From the NCBI RefSeq assembly GCF_002770725.1, contig NZ_NQVN01000009.1:1-64000 (forward strand): a stretch of DNA of 64,000 nt. Reading direction: 5' to 3'. Made by a program: the position numbers and the translations under genes. Below the pieces are notes generated by a model. The model made no database searches. It had not been told where the DNA came from and worked only from the letters and a program-made list of their open reading frames with translations. This document shows positions 26,656-35,662 of this stretch, piece by piece. The number at the start of each line of letters is the position of its first letter. Position 1 is the stretch's first letter. This DNA is from Pleomorphomonas carboxyditropha. Lineage in GTDB: Bacteria > Pseudomonadota > Alphaproteobacteria > Rhizobiales > Pleomorphomonadaceae.

Positions 26656-26743
26656 ATCAGCTCCCCCACGCGCCGCTATCGGCGGGCTTGCGCCGGCCCC
26701 GCGAATCCGGAAGACTCGCGGTCGAAACGACCGGAGAAGCATT

Positions 26744-27619
26744 GTGGCCGCGCGTTTGGGTGACTGGAGGGCCGGCGGCGCGCTGGCCCTGATCATGATC
26801 GCGGTTGCCGCCTGTGGCCGTCCGACCGGCGATTTTGGACGCGCCGAGCCGTCCTTCCTGCACGACACGCTGTTGCCGGCGGCCGGCAATCTCATGGCGT
26901 CGCAGGCGCGCAAGGAGCCGGTTTCCGCCTTTCCCCTGACCGACGACGAGATCGAGCTGCGCAATCGCGCCTGGGCTTTCGTGCGCGCGCCGCATGTCCG
27001 CGACTGGTGGCTCGACACGCTGGTCGAAGGCGAGCGGACGCGCATCCTGCCGATCCTGAAGGGCGGCGACGCCATGTCGCCCGAGACAGCCGCCATGTTC
27101 CCGCAGGTGGCCCTGCCGCTTGTCGCCCCCGCCTACGACCGCGGCCGCTATCACCGCCATCTCCTGTCGGATGGCCGCGTCTCGACGGAGACGCTGTGGA
27201 CGCGGATCATCGACGACGCCGGCGCCGACACGGCGCTGATCCCTCCCTTCTGCGCGGTCGCCGCGCGGGTGCGGCGCGACGACGTCGAGCGGCTCGGCGC
27301 CCTCAGGCGCCAGCGTCTCGTCGAGGCGGGGCTGCACGAGGGGGCCGAGGCGCGGGTGTGGGAGAACGAGGAGACCATCGCCTGGGTCTGGCAGGCGTTG
27401 GGCTATCGGGCGGCGTCCTATCGCTACGCCATCGACCATTTCCAGGTGGAGGCGCCGTCCGGGCAACTGTTCACCGCCAACCGCGCCTACGATACGCTGG
27501 TGTTCTCGAAATGCTTCGGTGCGCCGCCGATCCGCACGGCGGTGCCGCGCGGGCCGGCGCGTCCCTCCAGGCTGATGACGGCGCCCGATCCCTTCGACGA
27601 GCCGGTGCCGCAGAAATAG
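26744..27619 (+). CDS. Lipoprotein of unknown function
   Basis: 291 aa starting at a GTG with GGAG 7 bases before it. The signal peptide ends in the lipobox VAAC (Cys near residue 24). The mature region begins with a helical segment LPAAGNLMASQARKE and LTDDEIELRNRAWAFVRAPHVRDW, and includes VARVRRDDVERLGALRRQRLVEAG. The middle has an aromatic WVWQALGYRAASYRYAIDHFQV. No family recognised; I expect a Rhizobiales-restricted envelope lipoprotein. Its 3' end is 7 bp from the end of the convergent DUF1254-like gene. Confidence 0.75.
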   Translation: MAARLGDWRAGGALALIMIAVAACGRPTGDFGRAEPSFLHDTLLPAAGNLMASQARKEPVSAFPLTDDEIELRNRAWAFVRAPHVRDWWLDTLVEGERTRILPILKGGDAMSPETAAMFPQVALPLVAPAYDRGRYHRHLLSDGRVSTETLWTRIIDDAGADTALIPPFCAVAARVRRDDVERLGALRRQRLVEAGLHEGAEARVWENEETIAWVWQALGYRAASYRYAIDHFQVEAPSGQLFTANRAYDTLVFSKCFGAPPIRTAVPRGPARPSRLMTAPDPFDEPVPQK

Positions 27620-27626
27620 CGCAAGC

Positions 27627-28163
27627 TCAGTCCGGGAGCGCCGGCCGGCATTGAAGCCTGTCGAAGGCTTCCTCGGCGCGGCTGCGATCGTCGAGGTCGC
27701 CGGCGAACAGGCGCACCAGCACGAAGCCGGTATCGACGGGCAGCGACATGGTCTCGATCGAATCGATGCCGGCCGCCTGGCGGGCGGCGTCGAGAGCGGC
27801 GGTGCGGCCGACCAGAAGGTCGATGTCGCTGCCGCGCAGGTCTTCCCGCGACAGGGTCGACAGGATCCGCCCGTCGTCCGCCATCGCCGCGATCGACCAA
27901 TAGCTGGCGGGCATGGCGCCGGTGAGCCGCATCGGCCCGCTGTCGCTGTCGAAGCGGCACACGGCGTTGAGGAAGGCCGGATCGAGATCGGCGGCGGTGT
28001 TGCTGTTGTCGACGCGCGCAAGCCTGCCGTCCGTCCCGCTGGTATCGACGCCGGTGAAGGCCAGATCGCGGGACTGGCCGGGCGCGAGCAGGACCGCGCC
28101 GATGTGGGTGAGCCCGGCGATGCAGAATATGGCTGCAAACCAGCGGAGGCCGGTGTCGATCAT
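27627..28163 (-). CDS. DUF1254-like small membrane-anchored protein
   Basis: 178 aa. Residues 5-28 are one hydrophobic helix (LRWFAAIFCIAGLTHIGAVLL). The rest is an exported domain containing FDSDSGPMRLTGAMPASYWSIAAM and LPVDTGFVLVRLFAGDLDD. It is paired with a DUF1214-like gene, overlapping by ATGA, an arrangement known for the DUF1254/DUF1214 partner families in Rhizobiales. Function unknown. Transcribed after the PBP1A gene, so a cell-envelope role is likely. Confidence 0.7.
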   Translation of the reverse strand: MIDTGLRWFAAIFCIAGLTHIGAVLLAPGQSRDLAFTGVDTSGTDGRLARVDNSNTAADLDPAFLNAVCRFDSDSGPMRLTGAMPASYWSIAAMADDGRILSTLSREDLRGSDIDLLVGRTAALDAARQAAGIDSIETMSLPVDTGFVLVRLFAGDLDDRSRAEEAFDRLQCRPALPD

Positions 28164-28744
28164 GAGGCTTCCCCTTCCTCGCAGCCAAGAGAGGTCACCG
28201 TGGGAAGTTGCTCGGGACCCGGCGCGCGGGTCGCAAGGGTCGGCGAATAGAGACGCAGCGTCAGGCGGAGGCTGGACAGGCCGGTGGTCGCGACGAAATC
28301 GCCCGGACGAACGTCGCGGCCGATCGATATGCGAATCTGCCGCGCCGGGCCGAACGTCATGGCGTCGAGCGAGGTGAAGCCGACGCGGCGGGCGGGGTTG
28401 CCGGGCAGCCGCCCGTCGCGATCGGAGACCGTCAGCGTCCACAGCACGCCCTGGGGCATCGGGCCGGCGACGAGATAGGCGCAGGCCGCCGCGAGCGGCT
28501 TGCCGTCGGCGCTGACCTCGGTGGTGAGCTCGATGCCCTCGCTCGGGCCGAGGCCGCCGCCGCCGCGCCTGGCGGCCCGCACCGCCTCGTAGGGATTGGC
28601 CTTGGCGCCGTCGTTTTGCAGCGACCACTGGCCAATGGTGCGGCTTCCCTCGAAACGAAGGTTGCCGACGGCCCACCAGGCCGAGACGAGGCCGAGAAGG
28701 ATGCCGGCCAGGATTACCAGGATGAAGCGGAGCGTAGCGAGCAC
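28160..28744 (-). CDS. DUF1214-like membrane-anchored protein
   Basis: 194 aa from a GTG. Residues 4-26 are one membrane helix (LRFILVILAGILLGLVSAWW). The exported region carries NPYEAVRAARRGGGGLGPSEGIELTTEVSADG, AYLVAGPMPQGVLWTLTVSD and ISIGRDVRP, matching DUF1214 blocks (the Y-beta motif and WTLT/S strand). No activity is known. Its first codon is 12 bp from the stop of the upstream PBP1A gene, and it overlaps the next gene by 4 nt, so it belongs to one operon. Confidence 0.78.
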   Translation of the reverse strand: MLATLRFILVILAGILLGLVSAWWAVGNLRFEGSRTIGQWSLQNDGAKANPYEAVRAARRGGGGLGPSEGIELTTEVSADGKPLAAACAYLVAGPMPQGVLWTLTVSDRDGRLPGNPARRVGFTSLDAMTFGPARQIRISIGRDVRPGDFVATTGLSSLRLTLRLYSPTLATRAPGPEQLPTVTSLGCEEGEAS

Positions 28745-28756
28745 TGGTGCGACCGG

Positions 28757-30997
28757 TCAGCGAGGGGCCGCGGCGTCTGAAGCGCCAAGCAGCGAAAGGC
28801 CGTTGAGGAAGGTGTTCGGCCGTCCCACGGCGGAAGGCGTGACGAGGGGGAGCGGCTCGCTCGCGGCGGCCGGAACCAGGGCCGCCTCCCGGGCTTTCGC
28901 CTCGGGAACGCGGGCGCGCATGCTGGTGCCGACGTCGCGGATCACCGACACGGCGGCCGGCGTCAGCGATTGCGGCGAAACGTCGGTCTCGGACGGCGCC
29001 GCGGCCGTCGCCACCGGCTTGCCCACCGAGGCTACGAGATCGGCCGGCACCGGCACGCCCGGGATCGGCTTGAAGCCGAGACCCTTGTGGATCGGCTCCA
29101 TGATGGCGTGCCAGGCAATGGCCGGCAGGCTGCCACCGGTCATGTTGGCCGTCGAGGTATAGTCGTCGTTGCCGAACCAGACCGAAGCGGCGTACCAGCC
29201 GGTGTAGCCGACGAACCAGGCGTCGCGATAGGCCTGCGTCGTGCCGGTCTTGCCGGCCTGCATCTGGCCGGGAAACTTCGCCTTGCCGCCGGTGCCGGCG
29301 TTCACCACCGTCGACAGCACGCTGTTCATGTCGTAGGCGATCTCCTCGGGCAGCACCTGCTCGGGCGGCGGCTCGTCGCGCGCCCGGTCGTAGGTGATGA
29401 CGCCGGCGCGGGTCTTGGTCCACTCGACGGCATAGGGCGTCGACTTGAGGCCGCCGGTGGCAAAGCCCGTGTAGGCGCCGACCATGTCGAGCGCCGTGAC
29501 CTCGGCGACGCCGAGCGGCAGGGCGCGGGTGATCTTGAGCTCGCTGCGGATGCCGAGCTTGTGCGCCGTTTCGACGATCTTGCCGCGTCCGAAACTCTCG
29601 GCAAGCCGCACCGGCACGGTGTTGATCGATTTGGCGATGGCGGTCCTGAGCGAAATCCGGCCGGCGTAGGAGCGGCCGTAGTTGCGCGGGCTCCAGTTGC
29701 CGATGCTGATCGGTGCGTCGGAGATCATGTCGTCCGGCGCGTAGCCGTTCATGAAGGCGGTGGCGTAGACGAAGGGCTTGAAGGACGAGCCGGGCTGGCG
29801 CAGCGCGTAGACGGCGCGGTTGAACAGGCTCTCGCCATAGTCGCTGCCGCCGACCATGGCGCGGACGGCGCCGTCGAGGCTCTGCACCACGGTGGCCGCC
29901 TGCTTCACCTTGTATTGCTGGCCATATTGCCGGAGGCTGTCGGCGATGGCGGCATCGGCCGTCTTCTGGATCATCGGGTCGAGCGTGGTGCGGACGGTGA
30001 TGGTGCGGTCGCCGGGCGGCGCGATGCGCTTCACCTCCTCGAAGGCCCAGTCGAGGAACCAGTCGGGCGCGTTGCCGTTCGCCGAGGGCACCGGCGTCGC
30101 CGGATTGCGGCGGGCCGACGTCACCTGCGCTTCGGTCATGAAGCCGGCGTCGACGAGGTTGGACAGCACCTGGTTGGCGCGGGCGCGGGCGGCGGCGATG
30201 TTGTTGTTGGGCGAATATTTGGTCGGCGCCTTGTAGAGGCCGGACAGCATGGCCGCCTCGGCCAGCGTCAGCGACTTGACCGACTTGCCGAAATAATACT
30301 CCGACGCCGCCGCGACGCCGTGCGTGCCGCCGCCCATGTAGGCGCGGTCGAGGTAGAGTTTCAGGATCTCGTCCTTGGAAAGCTGCGCCTCGAGCCACAG
30401 GGCGAGGTAGGCCTCGTTGATCTTGCGCTGGATGGTGCGCTCGTTCGAAAGGAACAGGTTCTTGGCGAGCTGCTGGGTGATGGTCGAGCCGCCCTGAACG
30501 ACGCCGCCGGCCCTGGCATTCGACACGACGGCGCGGAAGGTGCCGAGCGGGTCGATGCCGAAATGGTCGTAGAAGCGCCGGTCCTCGGTGGCCAGCGTCG
30601 CCTCGATGAGATAGGGCGGCATCGCCGAAAGCGGCACGCTGTCGTCAAGGAACATGCCGCGCCGGCCGATGATCGCGCCGGTCTTGTCCTCGAAGGTCAC
30701 GGCATAGTCGCCGCGCGCGCGCCAGTCGCCCTCCGTCGCCTTGAAGGCCGGAATGGCGAACACCAGCAATACGATGGAGCCGGCGGTGCCGAGCGTCGCT
30801 CCTTCCGAGACGAGCTCGAACAGTCCGCGCTTCCAGCCGCGCATGCGGATCAGGCCGGAATAGTCGACAAGGCTGCCCCAGAACCGCGAGAAGCCCTGCG
30901 AGGCGTTCCAGGCGGCCGAGTCGACGAAGGCGTCGATTCTGAGAAGCCAGAGGCGCCAACGCGGATTGCTCTTGAATTCCGGCACGGTAGAGCCCAA
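28757..30997 (-). CDS. Bifunctional penicillin-binding protein 1A-type (transglycosylase/transpeptidase)
   Basis: About 746 aa. A membrane helix near residues 68-90 precedes the glycosyltransferase 51 domain ([21 protein letters not shown] with catalytic Glu, then [15 protein letters not shown] and [10 protein letters not shown]). The transpeptidase domain has the SxxK motif [11 protein letters not shown], the SxN motif KSINTVP and the KTG motif [11 protein letters not shown]. It polymerises and cross-links peptidoglycan in the periplasm. The start is uncertain: the open frame begins at a TTG (30997), and a GTG at 30985 is an equally good candidate. It heads the operon with DUF1214 and DUF1254. 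Confidence 0.9.
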   Translation of the reverse strand: MGSTVPEFKSNPRWRLWLLRIDAFVDSAAWNASQGFSRFWGSLVDYSGLIRMRGWKRGLFELVSEGATLGTAGSIVLLVFAIPAFKATEGDWRARGDYAVTFEDKTGAIIGRRGMFLDDSVPLSAMPPYLIEATLATEDRRFYDHFGIDPLGTFRAVVSNARAGGVVQGGSTITQQLAKNLFLSNERTIQRKINEAYLALWLEAQLSKDEILKLYLDRAYMGGGTHGVAAASEYYFGKSVKSLTLAEAAMLSGLYKAPTKYSPNNNIAAARARANQVLSNLVDAGFMTEAQVTSARRNPATPVPSANGNAPDWFLDWAFEEVKRIAPPGDRTITVRTTLDPMIQKTADAAIADSLRQYGQQYKVKQAATVVQSLDGAVRAMVGGSDYGESLFNRAVYALRQPGSSFKPFVYATAFMNGYAPDDMISDAPISIGNWSPRNYGRSYAGRISLRTAIAKSINTVPVRLAESFGRGKIVETAHKLGIRSELKITRALPLGVAEVTALDMVGAYTGFATGGLKSTPYAVEWTKTRAGVITYDRARDEPPPEQVLPEEIAYDMNSVLSTVVNAGTGGKAKFPGQMQAGKTGTTQAYRDAWFVGYTGWYAASVWFGNDDYTSTANMTGGSLPAIAWHAIMEPIHKGLGFKPIPGVPVPADLVASVGKPVATAAAPSETDVSPQSLTPAAVSVIRDVGTSMRARVPEAKAREAALVPAAASEPLPLVTPSAVGRPNTFLNGLSLLGASDAAAPR

Positions 30998-31066
30998 GCG
31001 TTAGGGATGTTCGGAAGTCGAAAACTAACCTTTTCCGGCTCCGGTTACCAGATCGCAGAGAAAAAG

Positions 31067-31573
31067 ATGGCGGACGACACCGGCAAAGACGACGAACTGC
31101 CCTTCTGGCGCGTGAAGACCCTCGAGGAGATGACCGATGCGGAGTGGGAAAGCCTGTGCGACGGCTGCGCCCGCTGCTGCCTCAACAAGCTCGAGGACGA
31201 GGACACCGGTCGCGTCGTCTACACGGATGTCGGCTGCTCGCTGCTCGACGGCGAAAGCTGCCGCTGCCGCGACTATCCCAACCGCTCGACGATCGTGCCC
31301 GAATGCGTGCGCCTGACGCCGCATGAAGTGCGCACGCTCTCCTGGTTGCCGGCCACCTGCACCTATCGCCTCGTCGCCGAGGGACGCGACCTCTACGACT
31401 GGCATCCGCTGGTCTCCGGCGATCCGGACAGCGTTCATCGCGCCGGCGTCTCGGTGCGCGGCAAGACGGTGCGCGAGCAGGACTGGCCGGTGGAGGAGTG
31501 GCAGGACCGCATCGTCACCTGGCCGACGCGGCTGCCCGGGCTGATGGGCCGCAAGAGACGGCGGCGGGCATAG
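31067..31573 (+). CDS. YcgN-family (UPF0260) cysteine-cluster protein
   Basis: 168 aa. It has the eight-cysteine cluster [37 protein letters not shown] and TCTY typical of the UPF0260/YcgN family, whose cluster suggests metal or Fe-S binding; exact function is unsettled. The N-terminus [19 protein letters not shown] is also a family feature. I chose the ATG at 31067; an in-frame ATG at 31007 would add 20 residues. It is divergent from PBP1A by about 70 bp. Confidence 0.9.
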   Translation: MADDTGKDDELPFWRVKTLEEMTDAEWESLCDGCARCCLNKLEDEDTGRVVYTDVGCSLLDGESCRCRDYPNRSTIVPECVRLTPHEVRTLSWLPATCTYRLVAEGRDLYDWHPLVSGDPDSVHRAGVSVRGKTVREQDWPVEEWQDRIVTWPTRLPGLMGRKRRRRA

Positions 31574-31627
31574 GCCGCACGAGACCTCGGCCACGGAGGC
31601 CCCGCCGTCCATGGCGATCGATGGAGG

Positions 31628-31645
31628 TCCATGCCGAGGCATGGA
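31628..31645. terminator. Hairpin between YcgN-type and Mop genes
   Basis: TCCATGCC-GA-GGCATGGA, an 8-bp stem in the gap between two convergent genes. The second strand has no T-run, so termination is only inferred. Confidence 0.4.
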
Positions 31646-31671
31646 GCCCCGGATATTCCCCGGTCCGCGCC

Positions 31672-31881
31672 TCAGTCGATGGCGACCAGCACGTCCGACG
31701 CCTTGACCACCGCCTTGGCGGCGTCGCCGACCTTCAGGCCGAGGTCGTCGACGGCCTCGTTGGTGATCGACGCCGTGACCTTGGCGCCGCCGGCAACTTC
31801 GAGAACCACGTGGGCGGTGGTGGCGCCCTTGGTGACCTTGACCACTTTGCCCTCGAGGACGTTGCGGGCGGAAATCTTCAT
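31672..31881 (-). CDS. Mop/TOBE-domain molybdate-binding protein (molbindin)
   Basis: 69 aa, start MKISARNVLEGKVVKVTKGATTAHVVLEVAGG. This is the single Mop (TOBE) fold of molbindins, small cytoplasmic molybdate or tungstate binders, here with the ITNEAVDDLGLKVGD block. The ATG at 31881 has AAGGAAC upstream. No modABC or moa genes are near, so a stand-alone molybdate storage or homeostasis role is suggested by family only. Confidence 0.9.
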   Translation of the reverse strand: MKISARNVLEGKVVKVTKGATTAHVVLEVAGGAKVTASITNEAVDDLGLKVGDAAKAVVKASDVLVAID

Positions 31882-32078
31882 GGTGATGTTCCTTGCTCGG
31901 GTTGGATTCACGATGGGATACAGCGCCCTGGGATGAGGACGCTCGCAGCGCGAGAGGATAGGCCGCGTCCGCCTTTCCGCAAACGTCAGAATGGCGGCAT
32001 TCGACCATCGTCGGCGCGATACTTGCACAGACCTTGCGCAGGACAGGCGGAAGGCAGGCTGGCAAAGCCGCCGATGAT

Positions 32079-32738
32079 ATGACAGAGAGCGCGTCGATCG
32101 TTCGGGAAAGGCCGGCAGACATGGTGAGCATCGACAGGGGCGACGACAGCAGGCACGGGGTCTGGGACGATGTGCAGGCCATCGCCATGGGAACCTTCTT
32201 CGCCGCTATCGGCATCGAATTCTTCCGCGATGCCCATCTCGGCACCGGCGGCACCGCCGGCGTCGCTTTCCTGATCCACTATGCCACCGAATTCGGCATC
32301 GGCCCGGTGATCTTTCTGTTGAACCTGCCGTTCTATGCCTTCGGCTGGGTGACGCTCGGCCGGGAGTTCACGCTGAAGACCTTCGCGGCCGTGGCGCTGC
32401 TCGCCGTCGAAAGCTATTTCATGCACGACGCCTTCGCCATCGGCTTCAGCGCCCCGTGGTTCTCGGCGATCACCGGCGGCGCGCTGACCGGCGTCGGCAT
32501 GCTGATGCTGTTCCGCCACAAGTCCAGCCTCGGCGGCATCGGCATCCTCGCCGCCTTCGTGCAGGAAAAGCTGGGCTGGCGGGCCGGCAAATTCCAGCTG
32601 GCGACCGATCTCGCGATCCTCGCCGCCTCCTTCCTGGTGCTCGACTGGCGGCACGTGGCTTTATCGGTGCTCGGCGCCGTGGTGCTCAACCTCGTCCTGG
32701 CGGTCAATCACAAGCCGGGCCGCTACAATGGCTATTGA
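32079..32738 (+). CDS. YitT-family inner-membrane protein
   Basis: About 219 aa with five to six membrane helices, e.g. QAIAMGTFFAAIGIEFF, GIGPVIFLLNLPFYAFG, TFAAVALLAVESYF and VALSVLGAVVLNLVLAV. The GTGGTAGVAFLIHY block and the second half FRHKSSLGGIGILAAFVQEK are the DUF161/YitT motifs. Function unknown. An alternative start at 32121 (AAGG-type ribosome site) would remove 14 residues. It stands between the Mop gene and the WYL regulator. Confidence 0.85.
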   Translation: MTESASIVRERPADMVSIDRGDDSRHGVWDDVQAIAMGTFFAAIGIEFFRDAHLGTGGTAGVAFLIHYATEFGIGPVIFLLNLPFYAFGWVTLGREFTLKTFAAVALLAVESYFMHDAFAIGFSAPWFSAITGGALTGVGMLMLFRHKSSLGGIGILAAFVQEKLGWRAGKFQLATDLAILAASFLVLDWRHVALSVLGAVVLNLVLAVNHKPGRYNGY

Positions 32739-32753
32739 GCCGCCTTTGCGACG

Positions 32754-33500
32754 TCACGCCGACTTGCGGCGCGGCACCGGCACGGGGTCGGCGGCGTCGG
32801 CCACTTCCCTCCAGGCCGGCTCGGCGCTTTCGATCTCCCGCCACTCCTTGAGCAGCACCCGGCGGCGGCGTGGATAACGGACGCCGAGGTCGATGGCGTC
32901 CGCCATGCGGTCGACGCGGAAATGCCGGAAGTCGGCCCTGAGCTCGCACCAGGCGGTCAGAACGCGCACCCGTTCGAAGAAGGCGACGGCGATCGGCCAG
33001 ACGACGCGGCGCGAGGCGATTCCCTTCTCGTTGACATAGGAGAATTCGAGCCGCGTCTCGTTGCGGATGGCCGTCCGCACCAGCGACAGGTCGATGCCGT
33101 CGCGCTGGACGTTCCAGGCCGGCGCGACGATCAGGCCGGTGGCGTCCATCCGGTCGGCGAGGTCGGGCGGCAGCACCGCGGCGATCTTGGCAAGCGCGTT
33201 CTCGGCCGACGAGGCGAGCCGCTCGTCGGCGCGCGTCGCCGCCAGGCGGGCGCCGAACACCAGCGCTTCGATCTCGTCCTCGGTGAACATCAGGGGCGGC
33301 AGCATGAAGCCCGGCCTCAGGACGTAGCCGACGCCGGCTTCGCCGTCGATCGGCGCGCCCTGTCCGATCAGCGCCTGAATGTCGCGATAAAGCGTGCGCA
33401 GCGATACGCCGAGCTCGGCCGCCAGTTCCGCCCCGGCGACGGGACGGCGGCGGCGACGCAGGGCCTGGACCAGGGTGAGAAGGCGCTCGGCGCGGGACAT
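32754..33500 (-). CDS. HTH/WYL-domain transcriptional regulator (YafY-like)
   Basis: 248 aa. Residues 1-60 form a DeoR-type winged helix: RRPVAGAELAAELGVSLRTLYRDIQALIGQGAPIDGEAG with the GYVLRPGF wing. Residues 130-220 form a WYL-like ligand domain, with LEFSYVNEKG, SRRVVWPIAVAFFERVRVLTAWCE and RHFRVDRMADA; WYL itself is degenerated to a variant. WYL proteins sense nucleic acid or small ligands and act as repressors or activators. The ATG at 33500 is preferred to a TTG 24 bp upstream. A dyad 78 bp upstream is a candidate operator. Confidence 0.87.
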   Translation of the reverse strand: MSRAERLLTLVQALRRRRRPVAGAELAAELGVSLRTLYRDIQALIGQGAPIDGEAGVGYVLRPGFMLPPLMFTEDEIEALVFGARLAATRADERLASSAENALAKIAAVLPPDLADRMDATGLIVAPAWNVQRDGIDLSLVRTAIRNETRLEFSYVNEKGIASRRVVWPIAVAFFERVRVLTAWCELRADFRHFRVDRMADAIDLGVRYPRRRRVLLKEWREIESAEPAWREVADAADPVPVPRRKSA

Positions 33501-33577
33501 GGGACGACCCAGGGGTTCGGGCAATGGATTCGGACAATGAATGCGAGCCGATCATGCCAGCACGCACGGTCTGCGTC

Positions 33578-33603
33578 CAGAACAATGATCTTGTTTTGTT
33601 CTG
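33578..33603. promoter_or_regulatory. Candidate operator upstream of the WYL regulator
   Basis: Perfect 8-bp inverted arms CAGAACAA and TTGTTCTG separated by 10 bp, located 78 to 103 bp upstream of the WYL-regulator start codon. Spacing and symmetry suit a dimeric repressor acting on its own promoter. No binding motif is known to me. Confidence 0.4.
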
Positions 33604-33741
33604 AAAGTAAGGGAGAGCGGACCGTCGCTCCGGCATCTTCCGGTCGCAAGGACAGTCGGCCGCCGAACCCGCTGTAAACAGAATGGCCCCGCTCGTCTCC
33701 GGATCCGTCGCTTTGGCGCTCGCCAACAGGGCCGCCGGCTT

Positions 33742-33915
33742 GAATCATTGCATGAACAAAGGAAGCGGCACTTCAACGGTCGCGTTCAAGCGATTCGAAA
33801 GACTCGCCAATTCGCTCTCTTCTGAATCACATTCTGAACCAGCTTCGGGTGGCTTTCGCGGCGCTTTTGAATCGGCGTCTCAACCACCGGAATCATCCTG
33901 TGAGCTTGCTGATTC
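33742..33915. other. Cluster of seven GANTC (CcrM methylation) sites
   Basis: GANTC occurs at 33742, 33792, 33801, 33824, 33869, 33890 and 33911, that is seven in 174 bp, two of the gaps being exactly 21 bp. At about two-thirds GC one expects roughly one per 300 bp. It lies in a 630-bp interval with no convincing gene between the WYL regulator and the small DUF465-like gene; a 110-codon open frame crosses it but looks like a shadow. Confidence 0.7.
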
Positions 33916-34066
33916 ACTTTGCGAAGGTGCCGGAGCCGGCCTGCCCGATCTCGTCGGGCAAGATTTCCGGGGCATGGCGGTGGAGAAACGGCGCGGTGAC
34001 GTTCGATCTCGATAACGTCGACCGTCGGCAGTGTCCGTCAGCCAAGGCAGCGGGTGACGGCGAGGC

Positions 34067-34101
34067 TAGCCCGCGCCGTCGGACGGGGACGGCGCGGGCT
34101 A
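34067..34101. terminator. Terminator hairpin downstream of the DUF465-like gene
   Basis: TAGCCCGCGCCGTC / GACGGCGCGGGCTA, a 14-bp perfect stem with a 7-nt loop GGACGGG. It begins 29 bp after the stop codon of the minus-strand small gene. No T-tract. Confidence 0.6.
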
Positions 34102-34129
34102 TAGCGCTGGGGCCCAACGAGGAGGGGTG

Positions 34130-34381
34130 TCAAGCCACGGCGCATTTGGACGCGGCGACGGCGGCCGCGATTTCATCCTTGAGCAGAGACCGGTGGCGCT
34201 TGAGATCGGCGAGCACGTCCGGCTCGGCCGGCTCCTCCAGCGTTTCGATGCGGAAAATGCGCCGGTTGATCTCTTGATAGGCACTGGCGAGGTCGCAGAA
34301 CACCGCATCGAACAGCATGAGCTGTTCAATGGCGTTCCAGCTCTGCGGGAATTCCAACGAAAGCTCGTGCGGGATGCTCAT
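34130..34381 (-). CDS. Small DUF465 (YdcH)-like protein
   Basis: 83 aa with GAGGGGG eleven bases before the ATG. The whole chain is helical; its second half, EINRRIFRIETLEEPAEPDVLADLKRHRSLLKDEIAAAVA, resembles the LKxxRxxLKDEI core of DUF465/YdcH proteins. The first half differs, so assignment is tentative. Function unknown. The GANTC cluster lies downstream of this gene's 3' end. Confidence 0.65.
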   Translation of the reverse strand: MSIPHELSLEFPQSWNAIEQLMLFDAVFCDLASAYQEINRRIFRIETLEEPAEPDVLADLKRHRSLLKDEIAAAVAASKCAVA

Positions 34382-34686
34382 TTCACTGCCCCCTCTTCTG
34401 ATCGTCCCGAGGCTAGGCCCCTCGTCGCAACAAGGCTTTGAGGTGGATCAAAAGTCGTATGCGTGCCTTCCACCAACAGGAGTTTCCCTATGTCGGTCTT
34501 TCGAGGGGAGGCGGATCCGGCACGGGCAGCGGGCCGGACATCGGACCGACGGGGAAACGTCGGCGCCGGCCGAAAAGGCGTTGCGGCCGCGTGAGATGCG
34601 GGTGATCGCCATCGGCCGGAAGCATGAATGGCGGGCATCGCCGGTGTTCATGGACCATTCAGGCTCGGCTGGCTAATCTCCGGCCC

Positions 34687-34983
34687 ATGAACACTAATCG
34701 CAAGCGATTCCGTTTCGCCTTGGCGTGTCTTCTGATGCTGCCGATCGTAACGGCACATGCCGCCGAGGCGCGCTGCCTGACGCCGGCCGAGGCGCAGGCC
34801 GTCGTCGGCAAGGGAGCCGTCCAGAGGCTGAGCGTCATTGCCCGCGTCGTCGGCGGGGAAATCGTCGATGCCCGCCTTTGCGAGGGCGGCGGACTGCTCG
34901 TCTACCAGCTCGCGGTGATGCGCGAGGGGGGACGGGTCGACAATATCACGGTCGACGCCACGTCCGGCCAAAGGCTTCGCTGA
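34687..34983 (+). CDS. Small periplasmic PepSY-like protein, FeuN-like
   Basis: 98 aa. The signal peptide (FALACLLMLPIVTAHAAEA) is followed by a one-module PepSY-like domain: LTPAEAQAVVGKGAVQRLSVIARVVGGEIVDARLCEGGGLLVYQLAVM and VDATSGQRLR. It is 16 bp before a PhoP-type response regulator and its kinase. In S. meliloti, from memory, a periplasmic FeuN encoded in front of feuP and feuQ inhibits FeuQ; the same order here supports that role, not proven. Start at 34687 is preferred to an upstream in-frame ATG because the signal peptide starts there. Confidence 0.7.
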   Translation: MNTNRKRFRFALACLLMLPIVTAHAAEARCLTPAEAQAVVGKGAVQRLSVIARVVGGEIVDARLCEGGGLLVYQLAVMREGGRVDNITVDATSGQRLR

Positions 34984-34999
34984 ACCGGGAACTCTCAGA

Positions 35000-35662
35000 A
35001 TGCGGATTCTTGTGGTCGAGGACGATCGCGACCTGAACCGGCAGCTTGTCACCGCCTGCCGCGACGCCGGCTATGCCGTCGACGCCGCCTTCGACGGCGA
35101 GGAGGGGCATTTTCTCGGCGACACCGAACCCTACGACGCGGTGATTCTCGACATCGGCCTGCCCAAGATGGACGGTCTCAGCGTGCTCGAGGCCTGGCGG
35201 CGCGACGGCCGGCTGGTGCCGGTGCTGCTGCTCACCGCCCGCGACCGCTGGAGCGACAAGGTGGCCGGCATCGACGCCGGCGCCGACGACTACGTCGCCA
35301 AGCCGTTCCACATGGAGGAGGTGCTGGCCCGCCTCAGGGCGTTGACGCGCCGCGCCGCCGGCCGCGCCTCCAACGAGGTGGAGGTCGGACGGGTCCGGCT
35401 CGACGTCAAGGCGGGGCGCCTCACCGTCGACGGCAATCCGGTCAAGCTCACCTCCCACGAGTTCCGCCTCATCCAGTACCTGATGCTGCACATGGATAAG
35501 GTGATCTCGCGCACGGAACTGGTGGAGCATCTCTACGACCAGGACTTCGATCGCGATTCCAATACCATCGAGGTGTTCGTCGGCCGTTTGCGCAAGAAGA
35601 TGGGCATCGACCTCATCGAGACGGTGCGCGGTCTCGGCTATCGCATCGCGTCCGGCAAATGA
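35000..35662 (+). CDS. feuP: OmpR/PhoP-family response regulator, FeuP-like
   Basis: 220 aa. The receiver carries LVVEDDRDL (acidic pocket), phospho-acceptor Asp in AVILDIGLPKMDG and the Lys in DDYVAKPFHMEEVLARLRAL. The winged helix at residues 125-215 ends IEVFVGRLRKKMGIDLIETVRGLGYRI. In S. meliloti FeuP with FeuQ controls osmotic responses and cyclic glucan export (ndvA). Orthology is inferred from order and the ETVRGLGYR-type C-terminus. It overlaps the kinase by ATGA. Confidence 0.82.
   Translation: MRILVVEDDRDLNRQLVTACRDAGYAVDAAFDGEEGHFLGDTEPYDAVILDIGLPKMDGLSVLEAWRRDGRLVPVLLLTARDRWSDKVAGIDAGADDYVAKPFHMEEVLARLRALTRRAAGRASNEVEVGRVRLDVKAGRLTVDGNPVKLTSHEFRLIQYLMLHMDKVISRTELVEHLYDQDFDRDSNTIEVFVGRLRKKMGIDLIETVRGLGYRIASGK

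Noticed and set aside
33683-34015. 110-codon frame through the GANTC cluster
   Set aside because: No codon bias, Ser/Gly/Glu-rich product and no ribosome site; treated as non-coding.
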